A stretch of DNA of 64,000 nucleotides from Ypsolopha sequella (GCA_934047225.1 OW204009.1:18364898-18428897); one strand, 5' to 3'; shown: positions 33,241-44,870, counted from the first letter of the stretch. Numbers and translations are program-made. The notes: generated by a model not told the origin, from the letters alone.

Positions 33241-33439
33241 TACTGGTTTAAATATTGAACCTCCGAATAAATTACTGAACTTCCGAAAGAAATTAAAAAA
33301 ACAATCAAAAACAAAACTACCTATGACCCAAAAGTCAAAAATAGGTGCGACAACGAGCGAAGCGGACCGTGTTAGGTTTGCGAAAATTGGAGCGAAGCAG
33401 AGCGGAGCGAGGCGAGGTCTCTAGTTTTAACAGAATACA

Positions 33440-33722
33440 TGACAAAATAGCTGACAGTAGTTTTCGGAATTTTCAGTATTTCATTCGGTAGTTTTCAGTA
33501 GTTTTCGTATAACTTTTAGTCCCCTCTAAACAAGGGGCGATTCGCATCAGCAGGAACAAAATCTATGGGCCGTTCTTGGGAAGAGCAACTTCCGAGCGTA
33601 CTAGAAGTTTGGCGCGATCTGTATTAGTCGACAAACTTGCAAAATGTACTTGGGGAAGAAGTCCGCATATTGTGCAGGGCAACACTGCGCGTGGCCCGAC
33701 ACGCACTTGGCCGGTTTTTAAT
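33440..33722 (-). repeat. GGGTTCCG-type repeat, inverted partial copy
   Basis: In minus sense it starts AACCGGCCAAGTGCGTGTCG and contains ACAGATCGCGCCAAACTTCT, as in 20227-20574. The far end is replaced by TAGTTTTCAGTAGTTTTCG-type sequence. Confidence 0.65.
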
Positions 33723-33907
33723 TTCGTTTTCGGAGCTTTCATTACTACTACCCTTTTACTATTATACAATTAATATTCTTCAACAATAAAATCAAAGGAA
33801 ACTCATTCTTCAACTTTACTAAGTTTCAATTTGTTTCTTTGCATACTTAATTAATTAAATCGGATCTAAATGAGTCTTAATTTGGACCTTAAGTTTAAAC
33901 GTCAGTC

Positions 33908-34228
33908 GCTTAGCGCAAAGTGCATAACTTAACTTTGTTTTTCTTGTTAAGAAATAAAAAAATTAAAATCATTTTCGTTTGTGGCAATTGACGCCAATTG
34001 TATACACGATTAGTCATGATCTTCTCAAAACCAACTTATAATGCTGTTTTATCTTTAAGAGATCATGACAATCAATTAGTCATGATCGATTAAATTTCAA
34101 ACTCATGCTTTATAAACCTCACTAATACTGAACTATTGGCGTTAACCATTGGCATATACCAAAATGTTTTTCGATTTTTAACTTCTAAACAAGAAATACA
34201 AAGTTAAGTTATGCACTTTGCGCTAAGC
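33908..34228. mobile_element. Foldback MITE with GCTTAGCGCAAAG ends
   Basis: GCTTAGCGCAAAGTGCATAA is mirrored by TTATGCACTTTGCGCTAAGC; arms exceed 40 bp. Flanks GTCAGTC and GTCGGTC match at six of seven bases and may be a target duplication. Confidence 0.8.
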
Positions 34229-34726
34229 GTCGGTCGTTTAACCTTAAAACAATTAAAATTAGAATATTAGAATACATATTAGAATGAACCATCATCGACA
34301 CACTACAGACTCAATACCTCATAACACTTTACCTATACCCACACATGCTCGCTTTCATTCTCATTCATTTAACAACTGCTTCACTGTTCGTATCATTAAA
34401 GTATTTCACCCCCCTTTGACTGACATTGAACTGAGAACTTGGGAATCGTCTTACATTTGGTCACTTGGTGCCCACTACGGAACCGGACTAAACAGACAAC
34501 GCTGACCGACAGACACACCCTTCTCTATCTTCACCAGATGAGAGCAAAAAGGTAAATTAAATAGGTTAAGAAAATAGGTTAAGTTTGTCATTTTATTGTT
34601 AACTCTATTTTATTTATGATATTATTCCATATTCGATTGACGACGATCCCAAGTGGGTCGAAATATATATCGAAAATTTTCTTTTTTATTTAATTTCTAC
34701 CATAACATTCGTAAGAATCTTTATAT
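34229..34726. other. No gene seen
   Basis: A short Met-led frame at 34284-34505 is rich in His and Ser and has no recognisable domain or splice context. I would not call it a gene. Confidence 0.35.
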
Positions 34727-34996
34727 ATACAAAGTGTAACAGAAAGGTGTAACCATATTTGAAGAGCTTATTCAGTCAATGGTTTAGAACAACTTTTACT
34801 ATGAAACAAATCCTGTATATCGAAAAAAAAAATTACTCGCTTCATAGGAAAATGCAATGCCGCTCGGCCGAAATATATGGAAGGGCAGATCTTTTTTTTG
34901 AGATTTCAGGGTTGACTCCATAGTAAAAGTTGTTCTATACCATTGACTGAATAAGCATTTCAAATATGGTTACACCTTTCTGTTACACGTTGTATA
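34727..34996. mobile_element. Foldback MITE family I, copy 2
   Basis: GTGTAACAGAAAGGTGTAAC is mirrored by ACACCTTTCTGTTACACG; TATACAA and TTGTATA mark the ends. Confidence 0.85.
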
Positions 34997-35943
34997 TTCA
35001 ATAAAACGGCAAAACAATTAAAGCTTGACCCGGGCAGATCGTTTTTAGTGGACATCTGCCGAGCATGAAATCAAATTCATGGAATCAATTTCTGACAATG
35101 TTGTATGATAACAATATAATACGCAGTGCCATTGAGAGTGAAGGTTATGACTAGCAGAAATTCGCATATCTGTTATCTATCACAATCTATCTATCTATCA
35201 ATTTAAATTGAATCCGTAGGTATTCAAAGCAATAATGTGAATAAATGCGATAATTTTTCCATCTATTTCTGTACAAAACTTTTGTGTTAGTTCTAAAACA
35301 TTGACTTTTTGTCTCTTTAAATGATTATAATTACATGAAACACAGTTAGATGAAAAAATTTGTGAGATGTATTTCTGGCCATTTGGGCTCGGCATCAGTC
35401 ACATTGAAGAAAAAAAAAAACTATTTTTTATTGTATATAAATAAATAAACTATTGTTTAAAAAAACACTTTTACTTATCCACATATACAGTAAACTTTAT
35501 TATTAAAAAAACACTTTTACTTATCCACATAATAATATACAGTAAACTTTATTATGCCCGACCGGTTTCGCTGTTGTGAAGCATTTTATAGGGCCTTTTA
35601 CAAATCCTTACTAAATAAGAAAACCATTTTAAATAAACAATGTTTTATAAATTCCACCAAGTGCCAACAATCACTAGCATCTACTATATAAACTATTCTA
35701 AAACATTGCATTTAGATAACAAAATATTTAAACAGTTCGTATTTTACATGTGAAATATACAATTCTGTGCGGCTTTTTTTTTCTTAGATGAGTTTCATAC
35801 ATCCGGGCTCTGCAAATGTAAGCATAATGATTATTAATCACTTCTCATAAACCCGAAATTACACTTTAAATCCAGAGATTTTGCAAAAATGTTGTTCCGT
35901 TCATAACTGACTGTAGGTCCATCCAGGTCCATAGCATCTAGAA
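34997..35943. other. AT-rich non-coding, with a short tandem duplication
   Basis: A ~48-bp unit (AAAAAAACACTTTTACTTAT... ACAGTAAACTTTATTAT) is duplicated at 35459-35557. Otherwise no feature; about 35560-35590 (GCCCGACCGGTTTCGCTG) is a GC-rich scrap that may be retroelement sequence. Confidence 0.45.
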
Positions 35944-36367
35944 CAGGGATTCTTAAACTTTTGGTAGACACGGACCCCTTGCAAAATTTCAAAAACTGAT
36001 GGACCCCTTCCAAACCTGATAACAGAGAAAGCAATTACTACTTTTTAAGAAATGAAAAAAAAAAAAGTAATAATGTTTTAAACTTACATTCCCATTGAAT
36101 CGAGCACGAACTATCACGAAAAGCAATATTTTATTTCCACTTGTCACCGAAAAGTAACCAAGGTTTGTTTGTTAAGTTTTTTGTATTATTATTATATAGC
36201 CTATTGTTTTGTTCATATTGAATCAATACATATTTTAATTTTATTTTCATTTTCACATGAGACAATAGCGCTGTGCGGCGTTCGGTCTCAGACATCATGT
36301 CACGGACCCCTAGCACTCACGCTACGGACCCCTTGGGGGTCCATGGACCCCAGTTTAAGAAACCGTG
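35944..36367. mobile_element. hAT MITE with perfect 8-bp target duplication
   Basis: Left end CAGGGATTCTTAAACTTTTG, right end CCCAGTTTAAGAAACCGTG. ATCTAGAA flanks both sides exactly (35936-35943 and 36368-36375). Subterminal GGACCCCTTG blocks on both sides are typical of hAT MITEs. 424 bp. Confidence 0.9.
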
Positions 36368-36726
36368 ATCTAGAAGAATGGTCTCGTCTATCTATCTCGC
36401 TCTAACGTGTATGCTCTTTCTCGTTTGCATTACCAATCTAACGGTAGTTATGATTTATGAAAAATACTAATTTAGCCATTTTATTCCAAAAATTCACAGA
36501 TCTGACACCCCGTCGGAGATTCATGTCGTGAAGATATAGATATATAGATATAGGTATTCAGACGCCGTTTATTCATCACGGTGCAATTAACAATTTTAAC
36601 AAACAAAACCTGGCGATTATTTCGAACAAACCAAGTGTCAGTTCGCCTCTAGGGTTAGTTCCTCTGTGTCGTTAAATTAATCGGTTTGTAACAAAAGAGG
36701 TTAAGATATTCTTGTATCCTCCACAG

Positions 36727-37191
36727 GTCAACCGCACCATCTTATCTGGCGGCACTGTCATCCTCAACGACACATACGACACCTTCAACGAGGTTCCTGA
36801 AGATGACCCTGAGATTATCATTGAAAAACTCATCGTGGAAAAGTCCTTTGACGACACTGATCTGCATAATCTCCTTCAGACCACAGAAGCAGCCGAAGAC
36901 ATCATCTCTGATAGTGCCTTCGCCGAGACAGATCTTCAGAACCTTTTCCTGTCCAGCAACGTGAACACTTACACCCAAGACATCCTCTCTGACTTCGGAA
37001 TCCCCGAAGACTTGACCGAGATGTACCCTTCCCCTCCAAGATCGCATGAGAACATGTTTTCTCCACAGTCTTTGTCCCCGAATGCTTCCTTCTACCCCTC
37101 CCCCCCGTATCGGAATGTTTGCTCCCCAAACCCACTTCCATTGTCGAGTTATATTTATCAAGGTTTTAGGGAGGAGTTCAACAACACAGAG
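36727..37191 (+). CDS. Host gene exon 2: acidic and Pro/Ser-rich region
   Basis: Acceptor TTGTATCCTCCACAG and donor GAG|GTGAGT bracket 465 bp, exactly 155 codons in phase 0 on both sides. It follows exon 1 in frame (residues 185-339). The first 90 residues are acidic, with a degenerate internal repeat: DDTDLHNLL (226-234), AETDLQNLF (250-258) and TQDILSDFGI. Hydrophobic-acidic clusters of this kind resemble transactivation motifs. Residues 283-325 are Pro/Ser/Tyr-rich, with SPP, SPQSLSPN and YPSPPYRN giving several S-P sites for proline-directed kinases. No folded domain is visible. The antisense frames across this exon are shadows. Confidence 0.85.
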
Positions 37192-37239
37192 GTGAGTGAT
37201 GGTTGCTATCTATATATGGGTTGCGTCGTGCTACTTTCC

Positions 37240-38293
37240 TAATACAATATGGGTAGTAATAAAACGAGTGACTGTAAAATTCGAGTGACAAAAATAATTA
37301 ATTTGGCTTATTGTTTTAATAAGTGAGCGACTTACTGCGAGAGAAATCAATAGAACAGCAACTTAAAAACATTCATTTGAGTTACTTAAATTTCAAAATG
37401 AGATCCTTCATAATATTTGAGCGACCTGATATTTGTTTGAGTGTCAACATTATTTCCTGCAATTTTTTCAATATTTGGCAAAAAGTAGTATTTAAACGAG
37501 CGAATATAAATTTAAATTTATTACTGAATAAAGTGTACTAAAATACTAAGTGGGCGAAAGACAGGGCGAAAAAAAAATTTGAAAACGGCGACTTGAAAAT
37601 ACAAATTTGGGATGAGTTGAATAATTCTCAGGCGAACAATTTTCTAATTTAGTGACAATTTAATTTTAAGTAATAAAACTAAAGAAGTCGCCTCCATCGT
37701 ACATAAAAAGTCTAACACGTTTTTTGACTTTTGGTGTAATATTTTCGATTTCATACTTTAAATTGCGCATGGCAATCGGAAACACGTAACGCTATTTTGG
37801 TCCGCGGCTAACTCACCTGACTGAACCAATTCGCCGCCCTGCCCCCATTCGAATTCGCGCGCATCAAACAATCTATAGTTTTCATTAAAAAAACGTATCA
37901 TAATAAAAAACAAGAGACCTCAAATAGAATACCAGTATCCAATAAACATTAATAAAGCAGCTCACAAAACGGTGCTCAAAGTGAACTTTTTAGTAGTTCG
38001 TTCCGTGAAGCTTCAATTTTAAAAATCTACTCTATTTTAATATTGAAGTTGCTCGCTCTGTATTTCTAGTCGCTCACTTAGTAATTAAGTCGCACGCTTA
38101 AAATTTTTGGTATGTAGAATGGATTATTTACAGCCCACTTTTTGTAAGCTCGATCTGGATTTTATTCGTCTTCAGGTTAGTTAATTTTTCGCTTACTCAA
38201 ATTCATACCGCTCAAGTTATTAACACAGTATCTCATCACCAGTCCCTAAGTTTTTTTTATTTTCTCGTTTTATTACCCCATACAATATTCACA
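37240..38293. mobile_element. TIR element in intron 2
   Basis: AATACAATATGGGTAGTAAT and AAAACGAG at the left are mirrored by CTCGTTTTATTACCCC and ATACAATATT at the right. The interior has many GAGTGAC, GAGCGAC and GGCGAC-type short words in both orientations. It begins 48 bp after the exon 2 donor. No transposase. Confidence 0.65.
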
Positions 38294-38367
38294 TACTTAT
38301 ATTTCTTGACACAATTTCCCTAACACATTAACCCTTTCATAAATCCTTACACACACACAATCACAAC

Positions 38368-38480
38368 AGAGATGCCACTCGTGAACGATTCCAATCACGA
38401 CTCACGACAAAACACGGCCGTGCATGGTCGTGAATGCGTGAATAGATCGTGCATGTGTCTTCGTGAATAGTGATCACGGC
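38368..38480. repeat. CGTGAA-rich arm with AGAGATGCCACT end, left
   Basis: AGAGATGCCACTCGTGAACG followed by many CGTGAA and TCACGA words. An inverted partner lies at 43545-43671, ending AAGTGGCATCTCT. They may be the ends of a 5.3-kb element now full of insertions, or two separate copies. Confidence 0.5.
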
Positions 38481-38576
38481 CATAGTAGAGTCAATATAGG
38501 GTATTACGACTGAATGGAGCTCGGCCCATTCGGACGTAAACTGAAATCGACTACGTTCGAATGGGGCGATCGTAAT

Positions 38577-38955
38577 AGTAATTTATGCTACAAGGGCGCA
38601 AAGGAATAAATTACGAGGACGATTTAAAATACGAGCGTAGCGAGTGTTTTAAAAGTAACCGAGTAATTTATTGCTCTTACGCCCGTGTATCATACTACGT
38701 TTTTCAATGCATAGTGTGAGGAAATAAAACAAATGTAATTTTGTGAACTTAAAATTATAATTGGCTCAAAAGGACTGTATCCAGAGCCGTTAAACAGTGG
38801 AAAAAAAGTATGACATTTATGGTACACAAGAAAGGCTGCAGGTTAGCCAACCATTGAAAAAAAAAATATAGCCCTAGGGCAAAATAATCGACTTTCTGTT
38901 CGGTTTTGATGCATAAAAAGTGGGCTTTTACGAGCACATGCATTGAAAAAATTTT
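38577..38955. mobile_element. Repeat family F, copy 2 (inverted)
   Basis: Runs from GTAATTTATGCTACAAGGGC to TTACGAGCACATGCATTGAA; reverse orientation relative to the copies at 13480, 44222 and 50193. Confidence 0.85.
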
Positions 38956-39043
38956 AAACGGTACTGTCACTTACAGAATACATGAACATTTAGCTATGTT
39001 ATTTTTTATCATTATATCAGTAAGATTTACTCTACACTAATTA

Positions 39044-39309
39044 TACAAGGTGACTTTTTGATCATCGTCCAAATTCATATTGGAGGCTTGGTAAGTGATC
39101 AGCATCATGAATCGATAACAATTTTTGTGAAATTCGTATAATGAAATTTCGACTTCTCATAGTAATTCACTCTCAGTCCTGAGTGAATCACTATGGGGAG
39201 TGGAAATATCATTTCATAAATTTTACAAAAATCGTTATTAGTTCATGACGCTGATCACTTACCAAGGCTCAAGTATGAATTTGGACGATGTTCGCAAATT
39301 CACCTTGTA
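39044..39309. mobile_element. Foldback MITE family B, copy 3
   Basis: TACAAGGTGAC to TCACCTTGTA with TA on both sides. Confidence 0.9.
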
Positions 39310-39770
39310 TATCTACTTGGTTGAAATCAAATACGTACAGAAACATGACAGAAACAGATCATCGTAACCCAGTTTGCACGATCTCAGGTAGCTAGTTTAA
39401 CAATGACCCTTTCTAGTCAACCAATCACAAACGAACTGCTTATCTGTGCCGAGTGTGACGTCAGAAGACTAGCGAAAAGAATTTTTTTGCGGCCTATTCA
39501 CTGTAGTTTTTGCAACAGTCTGCTCGTGTAGTGCGTTATGTTTGTGAATTAAATAGGATAAAACACTTAGCGTTAAGTATTTATAAATAGTTATATCAAA
39601 CTATAATTCCCTTGCGGTGTTGACTCCACTTTTGTAGGTGACTGTACTGAATTATTGATATTACATTGAAATTTTTATGACCTCCCCATTCGAACGTAGT
39701 CGATTTCAGTTTACGTCCGAATGGGCCGCGCCCCATTCAGACGTAATACCCGAATATATTTATAGACTAG

Positions 39771-39929
39771 TGAATCTTAGTAAAACGCTCTGATTCAAAC
39801 TCACGCACACAGACGCGTGCTCTACACGCCGCCCAAGCGAAGTTTGGGGAAGTCTCCATACAAATCTCGGCGCGGCTGCGCGGCGTGTAGAGCGTGTTCG
39901 AATCTGGGCGTTTGTACTAAGATTCACTA
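39771..39929. mobile_element. Short foldback MITE
   Basis: AGTGAATCTTAGTAAAACGC is mirrored by GCGTTTGTACTAAGATTCAC. The inner GTGCTCTACACGCCGC and CGGCGTGTAGAGCG pair. The inner block also resembles 28915-28945 in the P-like element. Confidence 0.75.
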
Positions 39930-39937
39930 TTTACTCT

Positions 39938-40110
39938 GGCCACAAAATAATCACTTAAGGTTTACTCCGCATAACTAGCGAAAACAGGCGCACGCACACA
40001 TAGACGCGTACGTACGACGATCTCGGATGAAGTCGTAGTCGGTCGAATGCCAATACGAAATTCTGCCGAGATCATCATACGTACGCGTCTATGCATGTGT
40101 GCCGAGTCGG
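39938..40110. repeat. Repeat with palindromic core, partner of 43453-43546
   Basis: GCATAACTAGCGAAAACAGG and CGCACGCACACATAGACGC occur at both places. This copy also has an inverted ACGTACGCGTCTATGCATG block. Confidence 0.65.
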
Positions 40111-40289
40111 CCTTCTGGTAGTATCTTTTTTGTGCTCTGGCCATAGTAAAAACAAAATCAACGAGTAGGTAGCAGAAAAAATCCCGCGCCGTGTTATGCA
40201 CTGATTAGGTTAAATTTCCGAGATAAAAATGTTTTTACGTTCTCCCAAGGTTGACTGGAAGAAATTTCCTTTAGGAATAAGTCCGCTCT

Positions 40290-40378
40290 TGCCTTCTATC
40301 TGTTCATTGTGTGTATCTTGTCTTCTTATTTTTGTGCAATAAAGTGTTTATTCGTTCATTCATTCAATTCGTAACGAC
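40290..40378 (+). mobile_element. Retroelement 3' tail
   Basis: TTTGTGCAATAAAGTGTTTA followed by (TTCA)n at 40348-40370 looks like the polyadenylation end of a LINE or SINE. Confidence 0.35.
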
Positions 40379-41205
40379 TCTCCCTGCGTTCCGAAATAGA
40401 ATTATTAACCGACTTCAAAAAGGAGGCGGTTCTCAATTCGACTGTATGTTTTTTTTTTTTTTTTTTTTGGCGTTGTTACTCCAGAACTCCGTCATTTCCC
40501 AACCGATTTGAACAATTCTTTTTTTGTTTGAAAGAATATACTTCCAGGTAGGTCCCATTTTGGGTTTGGTCATGATCTGATGAAGGTCTTCAGAGATAGG
40601 CGGTGGAACTCCTCAGAAAATGACAGCATATCTCTCAAAATTGCGGCAATCGCTATGTACTTGGGTGCTGATTACAAGGTATTACTTGAAAATCGACATT
40701 CTTCCACCTGACCTTCGATCCTGGCTTCATCAATATATTCACCATAGAACTCTTCAAAGGATCAGAGCACATAACTCGAGATTGCGGCAATCACTGCGTT
40801 AGGGTGCTGATTCAAGGGTATTACTTGGAGATTATCAGAATACCCACCTGACCTTCGATCCTGGCTTCATCACCATAGAACTCCTCAACGGATGACAGCA
40901 CATAACTTTAGATTGCGGCAACCAGTTTGTGTTAGGGTGCTCCTTGCAGGGCATTGCTGAAAATTGCCAGTGTACCCACCTGAATTTCGATCTTGGCTTC
41001 ATCACCGTAGAACTCTTCAACGGATGACAGCACATAACTCGAGATTGCGGTAATCATGTTGTGTTAGGGTGCTGATAGCAGGAAGCTACTCAAACATGGC
41101 TACTTATACTCACTTGAACTTCGTTTCATATTAACACCACGTTTGCAAGAACTACCTATACCTAACAATTTAACCCAGCAACACTAAAAAATGTGAAATA
41201 AAATA

Positions 41206-41551
41206 AACTTTTAACAAAAAAATAGCAACCGACTTCAATAGTAACAGCAGTCATTCACTAAAAAGTTAATAATAATTCTATAAAGACCGATGGTACCGAA
41301 ACAACACTTTTGCCGACTTCTTTCTTCCTGAAACATTATGTTATCTAGAAGTCGGCGTATTTCCTACGACATAGCAACATAGAAACCAATATAAGAACGC
41401 CGACTTCTAGATAACATAACGTTTCAGGAAGAAAGAAGTCGGCAAAAGTGTTGCTTCGGTACCATCGGTCTTTATAGAATTATTATTAACTTTTTAGTGA
41501 ATGACTGCTGTTACTATTGAAGTCGGTTGCTATTTTTTTGTTAAAAGTTTA
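41206..41551. repeat. Near-perfect palindrome core of element G, left
   Basis: AACTTTTAACAAAAAAATAG to its own inverse; central arms ACTTCTAGATAACATA and TATGTTATCTAGAAGT. The same core is at 42166-42511. Confidence 0.9.
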
Positions 41552-41791
41552 TATCGCTAAAATCGATTACGAAAGTATGAAGTGAATGGCTTATGATCCA
41601 TTGTAATTCTATTTCGGACCGCACGGCCGGTGACGGTAACATTCTTTATACAGTACTTTTATCTTACGACGCGACGAGGCTTGGTTGTAGAAGTCCGTGC
41701 ACGTATGCGTTGCTAATGTGTGTATGAGTGCTATTGCCTAGTTCCCGCGCTCACGCACACTTCAGCAATACGTATAAGTGACGCATTACTA

Positions 41792-42113
41792 CAGGGTTTT
41801 TTCAAACTTATAGCCCCACGTACCCCTATAAAGTTTCCCAGTCGACTGTGAACACCTTAGCAAACTTGTCATACATTTTTTTTATTTAAATATATAAGAT
41901 AATACACAAAGTAATATTGTTAATTAGTTACTGTGATAGGTGGGCTTGTATCTTGTCGCAAATTGAGTCGCTTTCCAGAGCGATTTTGCTCAATTTTCGT
42001 GTTGCCCGCGCGAGTTACCCAGCCAGCCGCCATAACTTAAATCTTGTCCCGAACCCCCTATGATCAACTGGCGAAACCCTGGGGGTTTGCGTACCCCACT
42101 TTGAGAAACCCTG
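41792..42113. mobile_element. hAT MITE nested in element G
   Basis: Ends CAGGGTTTTTTCAAACT and ACTTTGAGAAACCCTG; flanks CATTACTA (41784-41791) and CACTACTA (42114-42121) agree at seven of eight bases. It contains TACCCC blocks near both ends. Confidence 0.8.
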
Positions 42114-42165
42114 CACTACTACTATCAAGCGTGACGTCGCGTCGCGTCGCGTCTCGTCGTTAGAT

Positions 42166-42511
42166 AAAAATAAACTTTTAACAAAAAAATAGCAACCGAC
42201 TTCAATAGTAACAGCAGTTATTCACTAAAAAGTTAATAATAATTCTATAAAGACCGATGGTACCGAAGCAACACTTTTGCCGACTTCTTTCTTCCTGAAA
42301 CGTTATGTTATCTAGAAGTCGGCGTTCTTATATTGGTTTTTATGTTGCTATATCGTAGGAAATACGCCGACTTCTAGATAACATAATGTTTCAGGAAGAA
42401 AGAAGTCGGCAAAAGTGTTGCTTCGGTACCATCGGTCTTTATAGAATTATTATTAACTTTTTAGTGAATAACTGCTGTTACTATTGAAGTCGGTTGCTAT
42501 TTTTTTGTTAA
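42166..42511. repeat. Near-perfect palindrome core of element G, right
   Basis: Equivalent of 41206-41551. Confidence 0.9.
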
Positions 42512-43452
42512 AAGTTTATTTTATTTCACATTTTTTAGTGTTGCTGGGTTAAATTGTGAAATATGGGTAGTTCTTGCAAACGTGGTTTTTATATGAAACG
42601 AAGTTCAAGTGAGTATAAGTAGCTATGTTTGAGTAGCTTCCTGCTATCAATCTCGAGTTATATGCTGCCATTCGTTAAAGAGTTCTACGGTGATTAAGCC
42701 AAGATCGAAGGTCAGGTGGGTACACTGGCAATTTTCAAGCAATGCCCTGCAATGAGCACCATAACACAAACTGATTGCCGCAATCCAAAGTTATGTGCTG
42801 TCATCCGTTGAGGAGTTCTATGGTGATGAAGCCAGGATCGAAGGTCAGGTGGGTATTCTGGTAATCTCCAAGTAATACCCTTGAATTAGCACCCTAACGC
42901 AGTGATTGCCGCAATCTTGAGTTATGTGCTCTGATCCGTTGAGGAGTTCTATGGTGAATATGGTGATGAAGCCAGGATCGAAGGTCAGGTGGAAGAATGT
43001 CGATTTTCAAGTAATACCTTGTAATCAGCACCCAGGTACAAAGCGATTACCTCAATTTCGAGAGGTATGCTGTCATTTTCTGAGGAGTTCCACTGCCTAT
43101 CTCTGAAGACTTTCATCAGATCATGACCAAATCCAAAATGGGACCTACCTGGAAGTACACTCTTTCAAACAAAAAAATAATTGTTCAAATCGGTTCAGAA
43201 ATGACGGAGTTATGGAGTAACAACGCCAAAAAAAAAATTAAAAAAAAAAAAAAAAACATACAGTCGAATTGAGAACCGCCTCCTTTTTGAAGTCGGTTAA
43301 AAAGTACTATACAAACATATTAAGATTCTAGCTTACAACAAACTCCAAATAATTAAACATTATTGGCTCAGATTTATCATTATTTACTTACCTTTTGATA
43401 ATGTTTAATGTATTTTGCGGCGGCGTATCGTGAGACTTGACAAAGCGCGACC

Positions 43453-43671
43453 ACAAAATAACCACTTACAGAAGGTTCACTTCGCATAACTAGCGAAAAC
43501 AGGCGCACGCACACATAGACGCCTAAATACGACGATCTCGTGAATCATGCGTTGTTTCGTGACCCGTGAGTTTTTAGTGCATCGTGCATGAACCGTGATC
43601 GTGCTCAATCACGAGAATACACACTGATTATTCCGTGAATTTCATGCACTAAGTGGCATCTCTGCCTTACA
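43453..43671. repeat. Repeat partner of 39938 joined to CGTGAA-rich right arm
   Basis: 43453-43546 matches 39938-40032 directly. 43545-43671 is rich in CGTGAA/TCACGA and ends AAGTGGCATCTCT, the inverse of the 38368 end. Confidence 0.55.
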
Positions 43672-43762
43672 CAATCTGACACACTCCTTTCGAATTAAGT
43701 TCACAATGTTATTGTATTGTTTAATATGTGTCTATATCCCTTAATATAATTTTAATTACTTT

Positions 43763-44215
43763 TCAATGCAGTTGCTCGTAAAGTTTTCTTTTTTGTGTAA
43801 CAAAATTATGCGGAAACCGACTCTTTATTTCACGCGTGAAATAAAACAGTACTGAAATCCTTTATTTCACGCGTGAAATAAAGTAATTTTTTTTAGTTTT
43901 TGAATCTGTGGTGCATGGTGCAAGTCATAAAATTTAAAAAATTACAAAGATGCAAGGAGGTTTTGCTGTCAAAAAAAAAACAATTATTTATAAGTATGCG
44001 CGCTCTAGCAATAATTGAATGATGATAAACACCATTCTTTATTATACTTATTTTTTTGTTGTATTTCCTCGCAAAATGCATTGAAAAATGTTGTAAGATA
44101 CTTGAGCGTAAAAGGTTTTTATCCGAATGCGTGCCAATGAAAACACTCGCTGCGCCCGTGTTTTCAATTTGGCACTTATTCGTATAAAACCTTACTTTCC
44201 GCACGTGTATATTAA
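43763..44215. mobile_element. Family F variant with duplicated palindrome
   Basis: Starts TTTTCAATGCAGTTGCTCGT like family F and has the AAACACTCGCTGCGCCCGTG block, but the middle differs. It carries two identical 22-bp palindromes at 43824-43845 and 43861-43882. It abuts the standard F copy at 44222. Confidence 0.55.
43824..43882. repeat. Two identical 22-bp palindromes
   Basis: TATTTCACGCGTGAAATA, with TT and AA added at the ends, is a perfect palindrome present twice, 37 bp apart. The core ACGCGT is symmetrical and could bind a dimeric factor. Confidence 0.9.
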
Positions 44216-44221
44216 ATAACT

Positions 44222-44612
44222 ATTTCAATGCATGTGCTCGTAAAGGCCCACTTTTTATGCATCAAAACCGAACAGAAAGTCGATTATTTTGCCCTAGGGC
44301 TTTATTATTATTATTTTTTTTTAAATTTGTTTCCAATGGTTGGCTAACCTGCAGCCTTTCTTGTGTACCATAGATGTTATACTTTTTTTCCACTGTTTAA
44401 CGGCTCTGGATACAACCCTTTTGAGCCAATCATAATTTAAAGTTCACAAGATTATATTTGTTTTCACTTCCTCACACTATGCATTGAAAAACGTAGTATG
44501 ATACACGGGCGTAAAAGCAATAAATTACTCGGTTACGTTTAAAACACTCGCTACGCTCGTGTTTTAAATCGTCCTCGTAATTTATTCCTTTGCGCCCTAG
44601 TAGCATAAACTA
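44222..44612. mobile_element. Repeat family F, copy 3
   Basis: Runs from TTTCAATGCATGTGCTCGTA to GTAGCATAAACTACTATT. Confidence 0.85.
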
Positions 44613-44870
44613 CTATTAACCATGCCTGTTACTGTATCTGTGCTGTTCCTGACATGCTTCAGGACGGCTGTATAGCCAGCGTAGATGTCAGGAACTACGT
44701 TTTTTACTAAAATATGTTTTACTTTGCCTTTGTGTGGCAATAGTGGCGTATTTTATTGTTCCATACTTTATGTTTTTAGATCAATAAATTAATTTTATTT
44801 GTTTTATTTAAGTTCTTTTAAGTTATTTGTGTAAATGTACAAAAAGTGTTATAAATAAATAAAATAAAGT

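Larger units (their letters stand above)
38490..39766. mobile_element. TIR element with ~66-bp ends, two nested MITEs
   Basis: GGGTATTACGACTGAATGGA... and CCCATTCGGACGTAAACTGA with GACTACGTTCGAATGGGG at 38505-38570 recur inverted at 39685-39755. A family F element (38577-38955) and a family B MITE (39044-39309) lie inside. Confidence 0.75.
40405..43300. mobile_element. TTAA element G with ~1.1-kb inverted arms
   Basis: TTAA followed by CCGACTTCAAAAAGGAGGCG at 40405, and the mirror image ending CCGACTTC (minus sense) plus TTAA at 43300. The arms 40405-41551 and 42166-43300 are inverted copies of each other. Each consists of a poly-T stretch, TGAAGCCAGGATCGAAGGTC-type tandem blocks and a ~346-bp foldback core. 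The ~614-bp centre holds a hAT MITE (41792-42113). No transposase frame is present. TTAA target and long TIR suggest a piggyBac- or Kolobok-mobilised element. Partial copies lie at 14035-14955 and at the start of the satellite at 52143. Confidence 0.75.

Noticed and set aside
36742..37161. 139-residue antisense frame across exon 2
   Set aside because: A shadow of the coding exon, with no splice or promoter support.
40835..41035. Short frames with WRSSMVMKPGSKVRW-like peptides, also near 14440 and 42924
   Set aside because: They are tandem blocks within the arms of element G.
38368..43671. A single 5.3-kb hAT element with AGAGATGCCACT ends
   Set aside because: The ends match in inverted orientation but no convincing 8-bp duplication was found and the interior is a patchwork of other elements; reported as two repeat arms.
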